Positions 40,670-47,130 of a stretch of 47,130 nucleotides of DNA are shown here, one piece after another. Within the stretch, counting starts at the first letter, position 1; each line of letters opens with the position of its first letter. A model generated the notes under the pieces. The model had not been told where the DNA came from, did not search any database, and saw nothing but the letters and a program-made list of their open reading frames with translations. The position numbers and the translations under genes were made by a program. Location of the stretch: NCBI GenBank assembly GCA_013823945.1, contig PNMZ01000010.1, forward strand, positions 1 to 47,130. Reading direction: 5' to 3'. This stretch comes from a bacterium. Lineage in GTDB: Bacteria > Armatimonadota > Fimbriimonadia > Fimbriimonadales > Fimbriimonadaceae.

Positions 40670-41839
40670 CTAAATCTTCCGCACCCACAAACACTTCAAA
40701 TACAAACTTTGCGGAAAATGAGCCACCGCCGGGTGGTCCAAATCTTGTAAAGTCACCTCCTCCAAAACCACCCGAACCCCCTGGTCTCCCGCCGCAAGCT
40801 GAATCACCTCCCAGCAATCATCCACATTCATTTGCCAAGTACAAGCGCACACCACCATCTTCCCGTTCGCCGCAAGCAAAGGGAGCGCGTCGTGAACCAA
40901 CTTCCAAATCCCCCACTTCAGCGATTCCCGAGTCTCCTTCGTCTTCCCAATCGCCGGCGGATCCAAAATCACCCAATCATAGGGCCCCAATGCCTCGGCT
41001 TCCTTGGCCACATAGTCAAACGCATTGCCCTGAACGTAAGGAACATCAACCCCGTTAGCAACCGCATTCGCCCGCGCCGTTTCAACCGCCACATACTTCA
41101 AATCAACCCCCAAACTTTCCGCTCCTGCCACCGCCCCCGCAACTGAAAACCCGCCCGTATAGCAGAACAAGTCCAACACCTTCTCCCCCCTTTTCACCCG
41201 ATCCGCAAATCGGTAACGCGAATTTCGCTGATCCAAAAAGTGCCCTGTCTTCAATCCATCCTTAATCGGTACCAAGTACTTCACTTTCCGTTCAAAAATC
41301 TCGACCCGATCCGGAGTCTCACCCGCCAACTGACCATTCACTTCCTCAAGTCCCTCTTCTTTGCGGCCCGCCATGTCCGACCGCTCGTAAACACTCTTCG
41401 TCCGCTCCGCCAAAACCGGCGCCCAAATATCCTTCAGCCGCTCCATCCCCGCATTCCGCACCTGGACCGCCACATGCCCGTCAAACCAATCCACGATCAA
41501 TCCCGGAAGCCCATCTGCCTCCCCGTGAACCCACCGCCAAGCATTCGACTCCAAGTCCATTCCTGACCTATAAGCCCAGGCCGCATCAAGTCGCTCCCGG
41601 AAAAACGCTCCATCAATCGCCCGATCTTCAGTTGTCAATATCTTGACTGGGAATCTTGCCCCCCGATTCGCCATCCCTATTCCCAAAAAGCTACCGTCCT
41701 GCCCTTCAATACGCACAAGCTCACCCTGCCCCAGTTCTTCCGGCATCCGCACATCATTCCTCTGAAACCACGGAAACCCCTTCTCAAACTTCCGCCGCGC
41801 CCCATTCCGCAAAACCACCACTTTCTTCGCTTTCATCAT
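40670..41839 (-). CDS. PUA-domain class I rRNA methyltransferase (RlmI-like)
   Basis: This enzyme of about 389 residues methylates an rRNA cytosine (m5C1962 type in E. coli RlmI) using SAM. The N-terminal PUA domain starts VVLRNGARRKFEKGFPWFQRNDV, followed by an EEHD-like region (GHFLDQRNSRYRFAD). The Rossmann core has VLDLFCYTGGFSVAGAVAGA (SAM loop), YVQGNAFDYV and WVILDPPAIGKTK. CACTWQMNVDDCWE lies near the end. The upstream frame runs to 41893, but ATG 41839 (MKAKKVVVLRNG after a second Met) fits the family start. Confidence 0.9.
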   Translation of the reverse strand: MMKAKKVVVLRNGARRKFEKGFPWFQRNDVRMPEELGQGELVRIEGQDGSFLGIGMANRGARFPVKILTTEDRAIDGAFFRERLDAAWAYRSGMDLESNAWRWVHGEADGLPGLIVDWFDGHVAVQVRNAGMERLKDIWAPVLAERTKSVYERSDMAGRKEEGLEEVNGQLAGETPDRVEIFERKVKYLVPIKDGLKTGHFLDQRNSRYRFADRVKRGEKVLDLFCYTGGFSVAGAVAGAESLGVDLKYVAVETARANAVANGVDVPYVQGNAFDYVAKEAEALGPYDWVILDPPAIGKTKETRESLKWGIWKLVHDALPLLAANGKMVVCACTWQMNVDDCWEVIQLAAGDQGVRVVLEEVTLQDLDHPAVAHFPQSLYLKCLWVRKI

Positions 41840-41874
41840 TGTCAGTCTATCCCGATCCCAGAAAGACTCATTAC

Positions 41875-41889
41875 TGACATAATGTGTCA
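41875..41889. promoter_or_regulatory. Inverted repeat before the WYL-regulator operon
   Basis: TGACA (41875-41879) and TGTCA (41885-41889) are perfect arms around TAATG and overlap CATAAT, a possible -10 element. The site lies 49 bp before the ATG at 41938. It could be the operator through which the downstream regulator controls its own operon. Confidence 0.4.
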
Positions 41890-41937
41890 ACATTCAAAAG
41901 CAACATTAGTCCAGGAGCCAATTGCTCCAAAGAGACT

Positions 41938-42237
41938 ATGAACAACATCATTGAGCACGTCACATTTGCCGCTAAGTCAGGCTGTACCGACCAGGAAATG
42001 CGAGCAGCATACGACCTCAGTAACGAAGTAGCCCAGGCTATTCCTGGATTCATTCAAAGAACACTTGCCAAATCTGCCGATTCAAACCTCTGGTTCGACA
42101 TTGTGCAATGGGATTCAATGGAAGCCGCGCAAAACGCAGTGAAAGCGTTCGAATCTGATCCCCGAACAAACGCTTACGTTGATTTGATCGACTTTGAGCA
42201 CTTTGAATTGAAACACCTAACAATCATCGCTCCATGA
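41938..42237 (+). CDS. Dimeric alpha/beta-barrel (ABM-like) protein
   Basis: This protein of about 99 residues has the beta-alpha-beta-beta pattern of antibiotic-biosynthesis-monooxygenase and related dimeric ferredoxin-like barrels. It has NNIIEHVTFAAKSGCTDQEM, IPGFIQRTLAKSADSNLWFDIVQWDSMEAAQNAVKAFESD, then DFEHFELKHLTI. The IPGFI...W.D.V.WDS.E.A pattern is typical. ATG 41938 is used; GTG 41884 would add 18 residues unlike the family. Its stop overlaps the WYL regulator (ATGA), so it probably performs the function that this regulator controls. The substrate is unknown. Confidence 0.8.
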   Translation: MNNIIEHVTFAAKSGCTDQEMRAAYDLSNEVAQAIPGFIQRTLAKSADSNLWFDIVQWDSMEAAQNAVKAFESDPRTNAYVDLIDFEHFELKHLTIIAP

Positions 42238-42917
42238 ATAAAACTGACCGACACTTCGAAATCCTTCAATCACTCAGAAATCAGCGCATCTCAACCGCAG
42301 AGAGTATTGCCCAAAGGGTCGGAGTGTCGGTCAGGACGATTTATCGGGATATCGATTCCCTCAATGAATCTGGATTCCAAATCATCGGGCGACCACGCCA
42401 AGGATTCAAACTCACCGCTCCAGCTTTTCTACCACCTCTCAACTTAACCAGAACAGAACTCATTGCTGTCACAATCGGGCTCCAATATGTGGCTAAGACC
42501 CAAGATCATATTCTGCAAGCTGCGGCCAAAGACCTCATCTCAAAAATTGGCGACACCACGCAAAGAAACCCAAACTCACTTCCCCTCTCAATACTCCCCC
42601 ATCTCGCTCCAAACGAGAATATTGTGCTGCCCATAGGCCCAATCCTTGAGGCCATCCAAGCTCATCAAAAAATCCACCTCAACTACCAAAATCCACACGG
42701 TACTTCAACCCAGCGAATCGTCTGGCCACTCCAGGTTGAGATGTGGGCCAAAGTATGGACTCTCACTGCATGGTGCGAACTCAAAGTTGACTTCCGAGTT
42801 TTCAGACTCGACCGAATACAGTCAATCATCACCCTTGATGAACAGTTCAACGATGAACCCGGACGAACATACCAAGATTTTCTCGAATCAATGAAAGAGA
42901 ACGGCCCCAGCAGTTAG
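42234..42917 (+). CDS. HTH/WYL-domain transcriptional regulator (YafY type)
   Basis: This regulator has 227 residues. An HTH_11 winged helix lies at about 5-55 (ISTAESIAQRVGVSVRTIYRDIDSLNESGFQI). A WYL domain lies at about 135-200 (ILEAIQAHQKIHLNYQNPHGTSTQRIVWPLQVEMWAKVWTLTAWCELKVDFRVFRLDRI). In the WYL motif itself the triad reads KVWTLTAWC instead of W-Y-L, as in many YafY proteins. The gene is translationally coupled to the barrel protein before it, a common layout for YafY-type regulators and their targets. Confidence 0.93.
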   Translation: MNKTDRHFEILQSLRNQRISTAESIAQRVGVSVRTIYRDIDSLNESGFQIIGRPRQGFKLTAPAFLPPLNLTRTELIAVTIGLQYVAKTQDHILQAAAKDLISKIGDTTQRNPNSLPLSILPHLAPNENIVLPIGPILEAIQAHQKIHLNYQNPHGTSTQRIVWPLQVEMWAKVWTLTAWCELKVDFRVFRLDRIQSIITLDEQFNDEPGRTYQDFLESMKENGPSS

Positions 42918-42926
42918 ACTGAACCA

Positions 42927-42956
42927 TTGGCACCGCCCAACCGATCATGGTAATAT
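42927..42956 (+). promoter_or_regulatory. Promoter of the tRNA-Ser gene
   Basis: TTGGCA (42927-42932) and TAATAT (42951-42956) with an 18-bp spacer, ending 11 bp before the mature tRNA start. Fit judged by eye. Confidence 0.5.
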
Positions 42957-42967
42957 ATGCACCGCAC

Positions 42968-43055
42968 GGACAGGTGGCTGAGTGGACGAAAGCGCCCGCC
43001 TGCTAAGTGGGTAAGGGGCAACCCTTCCCGGGTTCGAATCCCGGCCTGTCCGCCA
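42968..43055 (+). tRNA. tRNA-Ser (GCT)
   Basis: Acceptor GGACAGG (42968-42974) pairs with CCTGTCC (43045-43051). The anticodon stem CCCGC encloses the loop CTGCTAA, anticodon GCT. A long variable arm (GGGTAAGGGGCAACCCTT region) marks a class II tRNA. The T arm is CCGGG-TTCGAAT-CCCGG. Discriminator G43052 and an encoded CCA (43053-43055) complete it. The lytic transglycosylase starts 20 bp after it. Confidence 0.97.
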
Positions 43056-43075
43056 TGTCCACCCCAGGAGCCAAA

Positions 43076-44125
43076 ATGATCAAAAAACTCCTCCCTCTTA
43101 CTCTCCTCATTCTTCCCGTACTCACTCACGCCCAAACGTTCAACGAATACCTCTCCGCCCGAAAGCAAAACGGCGTGGCTCAAGCAACTTCCCCTGCCGC
43201 ACTTGAAACCTTCGTCGGCGAACGTGTCCTCGAAGTCCGAGGCGTCATCCGGGGCTTCCTCGAATCTTCTCGAGGTCAGCTCCTAGTCCTCGAAAACCCC
43301 GACTCCAAGCGCGAACTCTTCATCACAGCGACCAATGCCCCGGGCTGGCTCAAGACCTCCAACACAACCGCGCGACTTCTGATCAAAGCCAATCGACAAA
43401 ACGAGAACGCTCCTGTTGATTCCGTCCTCATCATGGCTACTGCCGAAGGACCAATCGCCGCCTGGGAAGCTGAACAAATTGTCATCGCCCGCAAAAAGGC
43501 CGAAGAAGCCGCCAAAAAAGCCGCCGCCCAGCAACGCAATTCAACTCCCTCCAGCCGGAGCGGATCATCCCCAACTCGTCTCCCCGGCAACATCCCCAAA
43601 CCCAGCGCATCACCCCTCAAAGACACCCCCGGCCTCAGCGCAGAGTTCCTTACCCTTGTTGGTCCCTACACCGAATTTATCCAAAAGCGAAATCGCAAAC
43701 TCTCGCCCGCCAAAGCCCAAGACATCGCCGAAACCATCCTCGCATACTCTGCCCACTACGGCGTTGACCCCCGACTCGTCATGGCCCTCGTGATTTGCGA
43801 ATCCAACTTCAACCCCAACGCCCGCTCTCATGCCGGAGCCCAGGGCCTTGGTCAGCTTATGCCCGGCACCGCCCGCGGACTCGGAGTCAGCAACAGCTAC
43901 GACACCGACCAAAACCTGTACGGCACCATCAAGCTCCTGCGGGGACACCTCGACAAATACACCAACAAAACTGGCGATTCATTTGAAGGTCTTGTCCTTG
44001 CCCTCGCCGCCTATAACGCGGGCCCCGGAGCCGTAAAAAAACACAACGGCGTCCCCCCCTACCGAGAAACCCAAAACTACGTCCGCAAAGTCATCGCGAT
44101 GTACAAAGAACTGTGCGGCGAGTAA
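43076..44125 (+). CDS. Lytic transglycosylase (SLT domain)
   Basis: This exported peptidoglycan-cleaving protein has 349 residues. The signal peptide is KKLLPLTLLILPVLTHAQ. An N-terminal domain (about 25-140) of unknown type is followed by a Lys/Ala-rich helix and a Ser/Pro-rich linker (about 143-185). The C-terminal SLT domain (about 215-345) has the catalytic Glu in VICESNFNPNARSHAGAQGLGQLMPGTA and the AYNAGPGAV block. ATG 43076 is chosen because AGGAG lies five bases before it; the upstream frame is tRNA sequence. It probably remodels the wall during growth. Confidence 0.94.
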   Translation: MIKKLLPLTLLILPVLTHAQTFNEYLSARKQNGVAQATSPAALETFVGERVLEVRGVIRGFLESSRGQLLVLENPDSKRELFITATNAPGWLKTSNTTARLLIKANRQNENAPVDSVLIMATAEGPIAAWEAEQIVIARKKAEEAAKKAAAQQRNSTPSSRSGSSPTRLPGNIPKPSASPLKDTPGLSAEFLTLVGPYTEFIQKRNRKLSPAKAQDIAETILAYSAHYGVDPRLVMALVICESNFNPNARSHAGAQGLGQLMPGTARGLGVSNSYDTDQNLYGTIKLLRGHLDKYTNKTGDSFEGLVLALAAYNAGPGAVKKHNGVPPYRETQNYVRKVIAMYKELCGE

Positions 44126-44257
44126 TTTAGTCAGCAATCGCTGACAAAATCGACGATTATTGGCAAATTCTCTCCCAAATATCCAGGAGTGTCAGTTCAA
44201 ACCGGCATTCTTGGCATCTATACGCTCTAATCACGAAATGAGGGTTCTCGAACCACC

Positions 44258-44452
44258 CTAAACTGGAGCCGCCGGCTCTACTTCAAACGCCGCAATCGAA
44301 AAAGCATCCTTTTCCGGATCACCGCCCTCAACCACCAAATAAAGATAGCCCCCGCGCATCATCTCTAAAACCGTACACTTCGTCCCTTTCTCATTCCCAT
44401 TGACCGCACTCGTCAACGTCACAACACTTCCAACTGAAATTTCGTCTGCCAT
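44258..44452 (-). CDS. Small conserved-looking protein (64 aa), unknown
   Basis: This protein of 64 residues starts MADEISVGSVVTLTSAVNGNEKGTKCTVLEMMRGGYLYLVVEGG. The GSVVTLTS...GTKCTVLEM...YLYLVVEG pattern suggests a small SH3-like or KOW-like beta barrel. No known family can be named. It has a promoter candidate 80 bp upstream (44533-44561). It is alone between a lytic transglycosylase (convergent) and the LURP-like gene. Between 44453 and 44692 no other gene is seen. Confidence 0.6.
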   Translation of the reverse strand: MADEISVGSVVTLTSAVNGNEKGTKCTVLEMMRGGYLYLVVEGGDPEKDAFSIAAFEVEPAAPV

Positions 44453-44532
44453 AAATCACTCCGGGCCATAAACTGGGACGAACCCAAAAAAACCCGTGCA
44501 AGCGAGGGAACCAGCTACGAAACCTAAGAGAT

Positions 44533-44561
44533 TCTATAGTACCAGTTCCTCTAGATTCCAA
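44533..44561 (-). promoter_or_regulatory. Sigma-70-type promoter for the 64-aa gene
   Basis: On the minus strand TTGGAA (44561-44556) and TATAGA (44538-44533) are 17 bp apart. The leader would be about 73 bases long, with a G-rich stretch and a run of Us, and no known riboswitch is recognised in it. Confidence 0.4.
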
Positions 44562-44692
44562 AACGCCGACACGTCCAGGAACCCCGCGTCACGATCGCCA
44601 GAGTCTTCGAATTCGACATGAACGAACCAGCTTGATCCAAAATCAGCTCACCTTGCTCTGCTCGAAGTTATGTTTCTGTTCTATCCGCCAAA

Positions 44693-45304
44693 CTATCCCG
44701 ACTGACGCCCTTCAATTGAAGCTAATAAAACCGCTCCTGCCAAACCAATCCGCCGATCAAACTGTGCCGGAGATGTAAAGAAGTCTACGTTGAGGTGATA
44801 AGACATAGGATTGAAATTCTGCTTCAAATCCAAAACCCGATTCCCATCCAATCCCAACAAATCATAGTTCTGAGGAATCAAATTAGAAAGGAACCGCCGA
44901 AGCAACGCCAAACCCATATTGTCCTCAACCATTTGCCCCATCTCCCGTTCCTGAGCATCCAAAACGACCCACTCGTCTCGCAAAATTGACTGCCAACCCT
45001 TCCGGCGGAAAACCGCCAAACGGTTCCCCGTCAACGAATCAATCACGTCATAAGAAGCCGAAAAGTCCATCACCTGCCGCGCAAAAATTCCGACTAACTC
45101 CTGCTGCAATCCCGGACCACCAAAAATCCGAATATCTTCTTTCAGCTTAAAACCCTTTTTCTCCGCCCGCAATATCTCCGCTCCACTCGGATCAAAAATA
45201 TGAAACGTCCCCCCGACCAACTTCAAAATCTTGCGTTTCAAATAGTAGTTGTTCCCTTCCCAAATCCCAAGCTGCGCATTCTGAATCGTCGGCGGCAATG
45301 ACAT
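44693..45304 (-). CDS. LURP-one/scramblase-like (tubby-like) protein
   Basis: This protein has about 203 residues. It has repeated strand patterns of the tubby-like beta-barrel around a central hydrophobic helix: YYLKRKILKLVGGTFHIFDPSGAEILRAEKKGFKLKEDIRI, QELVGIFARQVMDFSASYDVIDSLTGNRLAVFRRKGW, and a late DVDFFTSPAQFDRRIGLAGAVLLASIEG-like end. LURP-one-related and phospholipid-scramblase families share this build. The function in bacteria is unknown. Met at 45304 (SLPPTIQN) is preferred; 45328 would add 8 residues. Confidence 0.7.
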   Translation of the reverse strand: MSLPPTIQNAQLGIWEGNNYYLKRKILKLVGGTFHIFDPSGAEILRAEKKGFKLKEDIRIFGGPGLQQELVGIFARQVMDFSASYDVIDSLTGNRLAVFRRKGWQSILRDEWVVLDAQEREMGQMVEDNMGLALLRRFLSNLIPQNYDLLGLDGNRVLDLKQNFNPMSYHLNVDFFTSPAQFDRRIGLAGAVLLASIEGRQSG

Positions 45305-45467
45305 AACAAAAACTATATCCCAATTCATGTCACCAAATCCCTACTCAAACCACAGATGGAACCTGTCCAAACAAGCAGTTTGTCACAAAAAGTTTGGGGA
45401 GCAACGCAAGTTGGAGGGATCGTCAAAAAAACCGGCCTCAATCAAAGCAAACCTCTGATCTAAAATT

Positions 45468-45560
45468 CCCTCCCCAAGTTTGGGGAGGGTGGCCCGATAG
45501 GGTCGGGAGGGGTTGAAACGATTATTCCCTCCCCAAGTTTGGGGAGGGGCAGGGGTGGGG
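45468..45560. repeat. Two tandem CCCTCCCC-family palindromes (copies 3 and 4)
   Basis: Copy 3 is CCCTCCCC (45468-45475), AAGTTT, GGGGAGGG (45482-45489) with a diverged tail (GGTCGGGAGGGG). Copy 4 is CCCTCCCC (45527-45534), AAGTTT, GGGGAGGG (45541-45548), tail GCAGGGGTGGGG. They fill most of the 314-bp gene-free stretch between the LURP-like gene and ssrA. Nothing else is seen there. Confidence 0.85.
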
Positions 45561-45618
45561 TTGCCCGCAAGATTCCGCTCAAATAAAAACTAGCTTCACC
45601 CTCAACAATCAAAATACT

Positions 45619-45975
45619 TGGTGGAGGCGCCGGGAATTGAACCCGGTTCCAAAACTGTCGTCCCTAAAGTATCCACGAGCGTCTCCTTCACTTTGGTTCT
45701 CAACGATGCCCAATCCCGAAGGCTAGGCTGAAACATCGTCCAGTCCGATTAATTTAACCCTTGCGGTCCGAACAGAACCTGCCAGGCGATCCTCTATTTG
45801 CGACGTCTAACTGGGCGAGAGAGTCACCCTACCAGCCGACGAGCAGCTCAAATTAGGCTGCGTATGCGAAGTTGTTATCTTCTGCAGTTATGTTTTTGCC
45901 GCTTATTTACGAGGCCAACGGCACCTCGGCTCGCAACTCTAAAGCGATCCAGCTCTGTCGAAGCCTGACGCCCCC
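45619..45975 (-). ncRNA. ssrA: tmRNA (ssrA)
   Basis: The 357-base RNA reads on the minus strand. The 5' end GGGGGCG (45975-45969) pairs with 3' CGCCTCC to form the tRNA-like acceptor, followed by ACCA (ends 45619). The T arm GGGTTCAATTCCC and the 5' CAGGCTTCGACAG block are typical. The tag frame starts at GCA (45885) and ends at TAA (45853), and encodes AEDNNFAYAA, with the usual YAA-type degradation end. It rescues stalled ribosomes with SmpB. One-piece form, no permutation. Confidence 0.96.
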
Positions 45976-46105
45976 AAGTTATCTAATCATTATGACTATC
46001 GGAACGCCCCAACCGTTTCATAGCCCTATCACCAACAAAACGCACCCCACAATCCAAAACAGACGTCAAACTAAACACAACCCAACCGATAATCAAACCA
46101 ACTCA

Positions 46106-47130
46106 ATGAGCCAATCCCCGCCGGACGTACTGGGAAAATACCAAATCATCCGCGAGATCGCCCGTTCAAACGACATCGTCTATGAAGGATACGATCCCGT
46201 GATGAACCGGCGCGTCGCCGTGAAAGAGCTCGCCGTCCCCTCCGGGGCCACCACCCAACAAAAAGACGACCGAATCAAACGCTTCATGCGCGAAGCCAAA
46301 GCCGCCGGATCACTCGTACACCCCAACATCGTCACCGTCTACGATGTCGCCGAACAATCAGGCCGCTACTACCTCGCCATGGAGTTCCTCGATGGCCAAA
46401 ACCTCCGCAAAACCCTCGAAGAACAAGGCACCATCCCCACCGACAAAGCCATCGAAATCACAATCGAAATCGCCAAAGCCCTCGTCTTCGCCCACAACCA
46501 CGGTGTCGTCCACCGCGATGTCAAACCCGAAAACATCCAAATCCTCGCCAACGGCGCCATCAAACTCACCGACTTTGGCATCGCTCGCCTTACTTTTGAA
46601 CCCAATATCACCATGGATGGCCAAGTCTTCGGCACCCCATCCTACATGTCTCCCGAACAAATCAACGGACGCGACATCGACGCCCGATCCGACATCTTCA
46701 GCCTCGGCATCATCCTCTACGAAATGCTCGCCGGTAAAAAACCGTTCACTGGCGACAGTGTTGTCTCCATCACCTACGCCATCATGAACGCCGAGCCTGC
46801 CCCCATCAACGGGCTCAATTCCATGGTCTGGCAAATGATCACAAAAGCCCTCGACAAAACCCCTCAGCTCCGCCAAGCCTCCTGCGAACAGTTCATCACT
46901 GAACTTAAAACCGCCCTCCGATCCCTCAACGATCTCGTCCTCGACCCCAATCCACACTACGCCACCCCTCCTCCCCAAAATCCCAATAACCCCCAAGCCT
47001 ATAACCAACTCCTAAACTCCCCCGTCACCCCTTACGGAACCCCCAACCCCCTCTACAACCCCAACCAAGCTGCCATCGCCCAAATAGGTCAACCCCCACC
47101 CCCCACTAATCAATACCAATACAGCCAACC
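46106..47130 (+). CDS. Ser/Thr protein kinase without glycine-rich loop (partial)
   Basis: The frame starts at ATG 46106 and runs past the window end (341 residues visible). The kinase domain spans about 10-270: VAVKEL (ATP-binding Lys), FMREAKAAG (helix-C Glu), VVHRDVKPENI (catalytic loop), LTDFGIAR (DFG) and GTPSYMSPEQ (P+1 loop) are all intact. The glycine-rich loop is absent: the segment reads REIARSNDIVYEGYD where GxGxxG is expected. A Pro/Asn/Gln-rich linker begins at about 285. I recall kinases of this type from Armatimonadota. The C-terminal domain is outside the window. It is divergent from ssrA with 130 bp between. Confidence 0.93.
   Translation, partial: MSQSPPDVLGKYQIIREIARSNDIVYEGYDPVMNRRVAVKELAVPSGATTQQKDDRIKRFMREAKAAGSLVHPNIVTVYDVAEQSGRYYLAMEFLDGQNLRKTLEEQGTIPTDKAIEITIEIAKALVFAHNHGVVHRDVKPENIQILANGAIKLTDFGIARLTFEPNITMDGQVFGTPSYMSPEQINGRDIDARSDIFSLGIILYEMLAGKKPFTGDSVVSITYAIMNAEPAPINGLNSMVWQMITKALDKTPQLRQASCEQFITELKTALRSLNDLVLDPNPHYATPPPQNPNNPQAYNQLLNSPVTPYGTPNPLYNPNQAAIAQIGQPPPPTNQYQYSQ

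Noticed and set aside
44130..44145. GTCAGC-AATC-GCTGAC hairpin after the lytic transglycosylase
   Set aside because: A real 6-bp hairpin, but no T tract follows on the plus strand, so it is too weak to call a terminator.
45619..45975. ssrA 3' end as an integration site with an adjacent island
   Set aside because: The flanking DNA holds only short palindromes; no integrase or second att-like copy of the 3' end is present.
46358..47008. 216-codon minus-strand ORF opposite the kinase, and the plus-strand ORF at 46344
   Set aside because: Both are other-frame shadows of the kinase frame, which runs open from 46106 to the window end.
1..47130. CRISPR array, prophage, insertion sequence or integron
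   Set aside because: No regularly spaced direct repeats, no transposase, integrase or phage structural genes are found; base and codon use are even across the window.

Overview
The window is a gene-dense chromosomal segment of moderate GC content with about 45 protein genes, one tRNA, a tmRNA and several structured or repetitive intergenic elements. The gene set points to a Gram-negative-type, diderm-like bacterium, most likely Armatimonadota of the Fimbriimonas type. The hints are two PEP-CTERM proteins with an almost identical sorting tail, lipoproteins, a twin-arginine DUF1501 protein, ThyX, RNase J, and a Ser/Thr kinase without a glycine-rich loop. This lineage call is inference from gene content, not from a marker tree.

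Layout. Positions 1-9000 hold a PfkB sugar kinase, an MntR-like metalloregulator, dapF coupled to a large unrecognised protein, a minimal MerR regulator, thyX, a glutamine amidotransferase, a 30-residue pilin-like microprotein, an unrecognised structured RNA with a strong terminator, and typA. Positions 9000-21700 hold two small anchored proteins, a DUF1501 protein, mtnA, a pyrimidine-nucleoside phosphorylase, a CxxC/cupin protein, a DUF4386 membrane protein with two strong operators, maf, a DegT aminotransferase, ogt, a TIGR03790 lipoprotein and a lone FecCD permease. Positions 21700-27800 hold an aminotransferase coupled to rnc, two PEP-CTERM proteins, an M24 peptidase and ychF. Positions 27800-32500 hold three exported thioredoxin-fold proteins, RNase J and an ECF-type sigma factor with a membrane partner. 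Positions 32500-47130 hold ppc, two DUF6265-like proteins, fabI, ftcD-purK, ribosomal protein L25, an rRNA methyltransferase, a WYL regulator operon, tRNA-Ser, a lytic transglycosylase, ssrA and the start of a protein kinase.

The strongest unexpected signal is at 28387-28971 on the minus strand. A TlpA-like lipoprotein gene is interrupted by one in-frame TGA exactly where its tandem paralogue has the first Cys of CPYC. Fourteen bases after this TGA comes a perfect 7-bp hairpin with a GGU loop, the expected form of a bacterial SECIS element. I read it as a selenoprotein (Sec-Ser-Ser-Cys) next to its cysteine twin.

The second signal is a set of short palindromic repeats. They lie between genes (9178, 11563, 26588, 45468) and also inside the reading frames of ftcD and purK, where they coincide with long protein insertions that kept the frame. 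Other points are a sigma-54-like promoter before the first PEP-CTERM gene, a shared 3' cassette (sorting tail plus terminator) on two otherwise unrelated PEP-CTERM genes, paired operators spaced 33 bp apart, and an mntR frame with no ordinary start codon.
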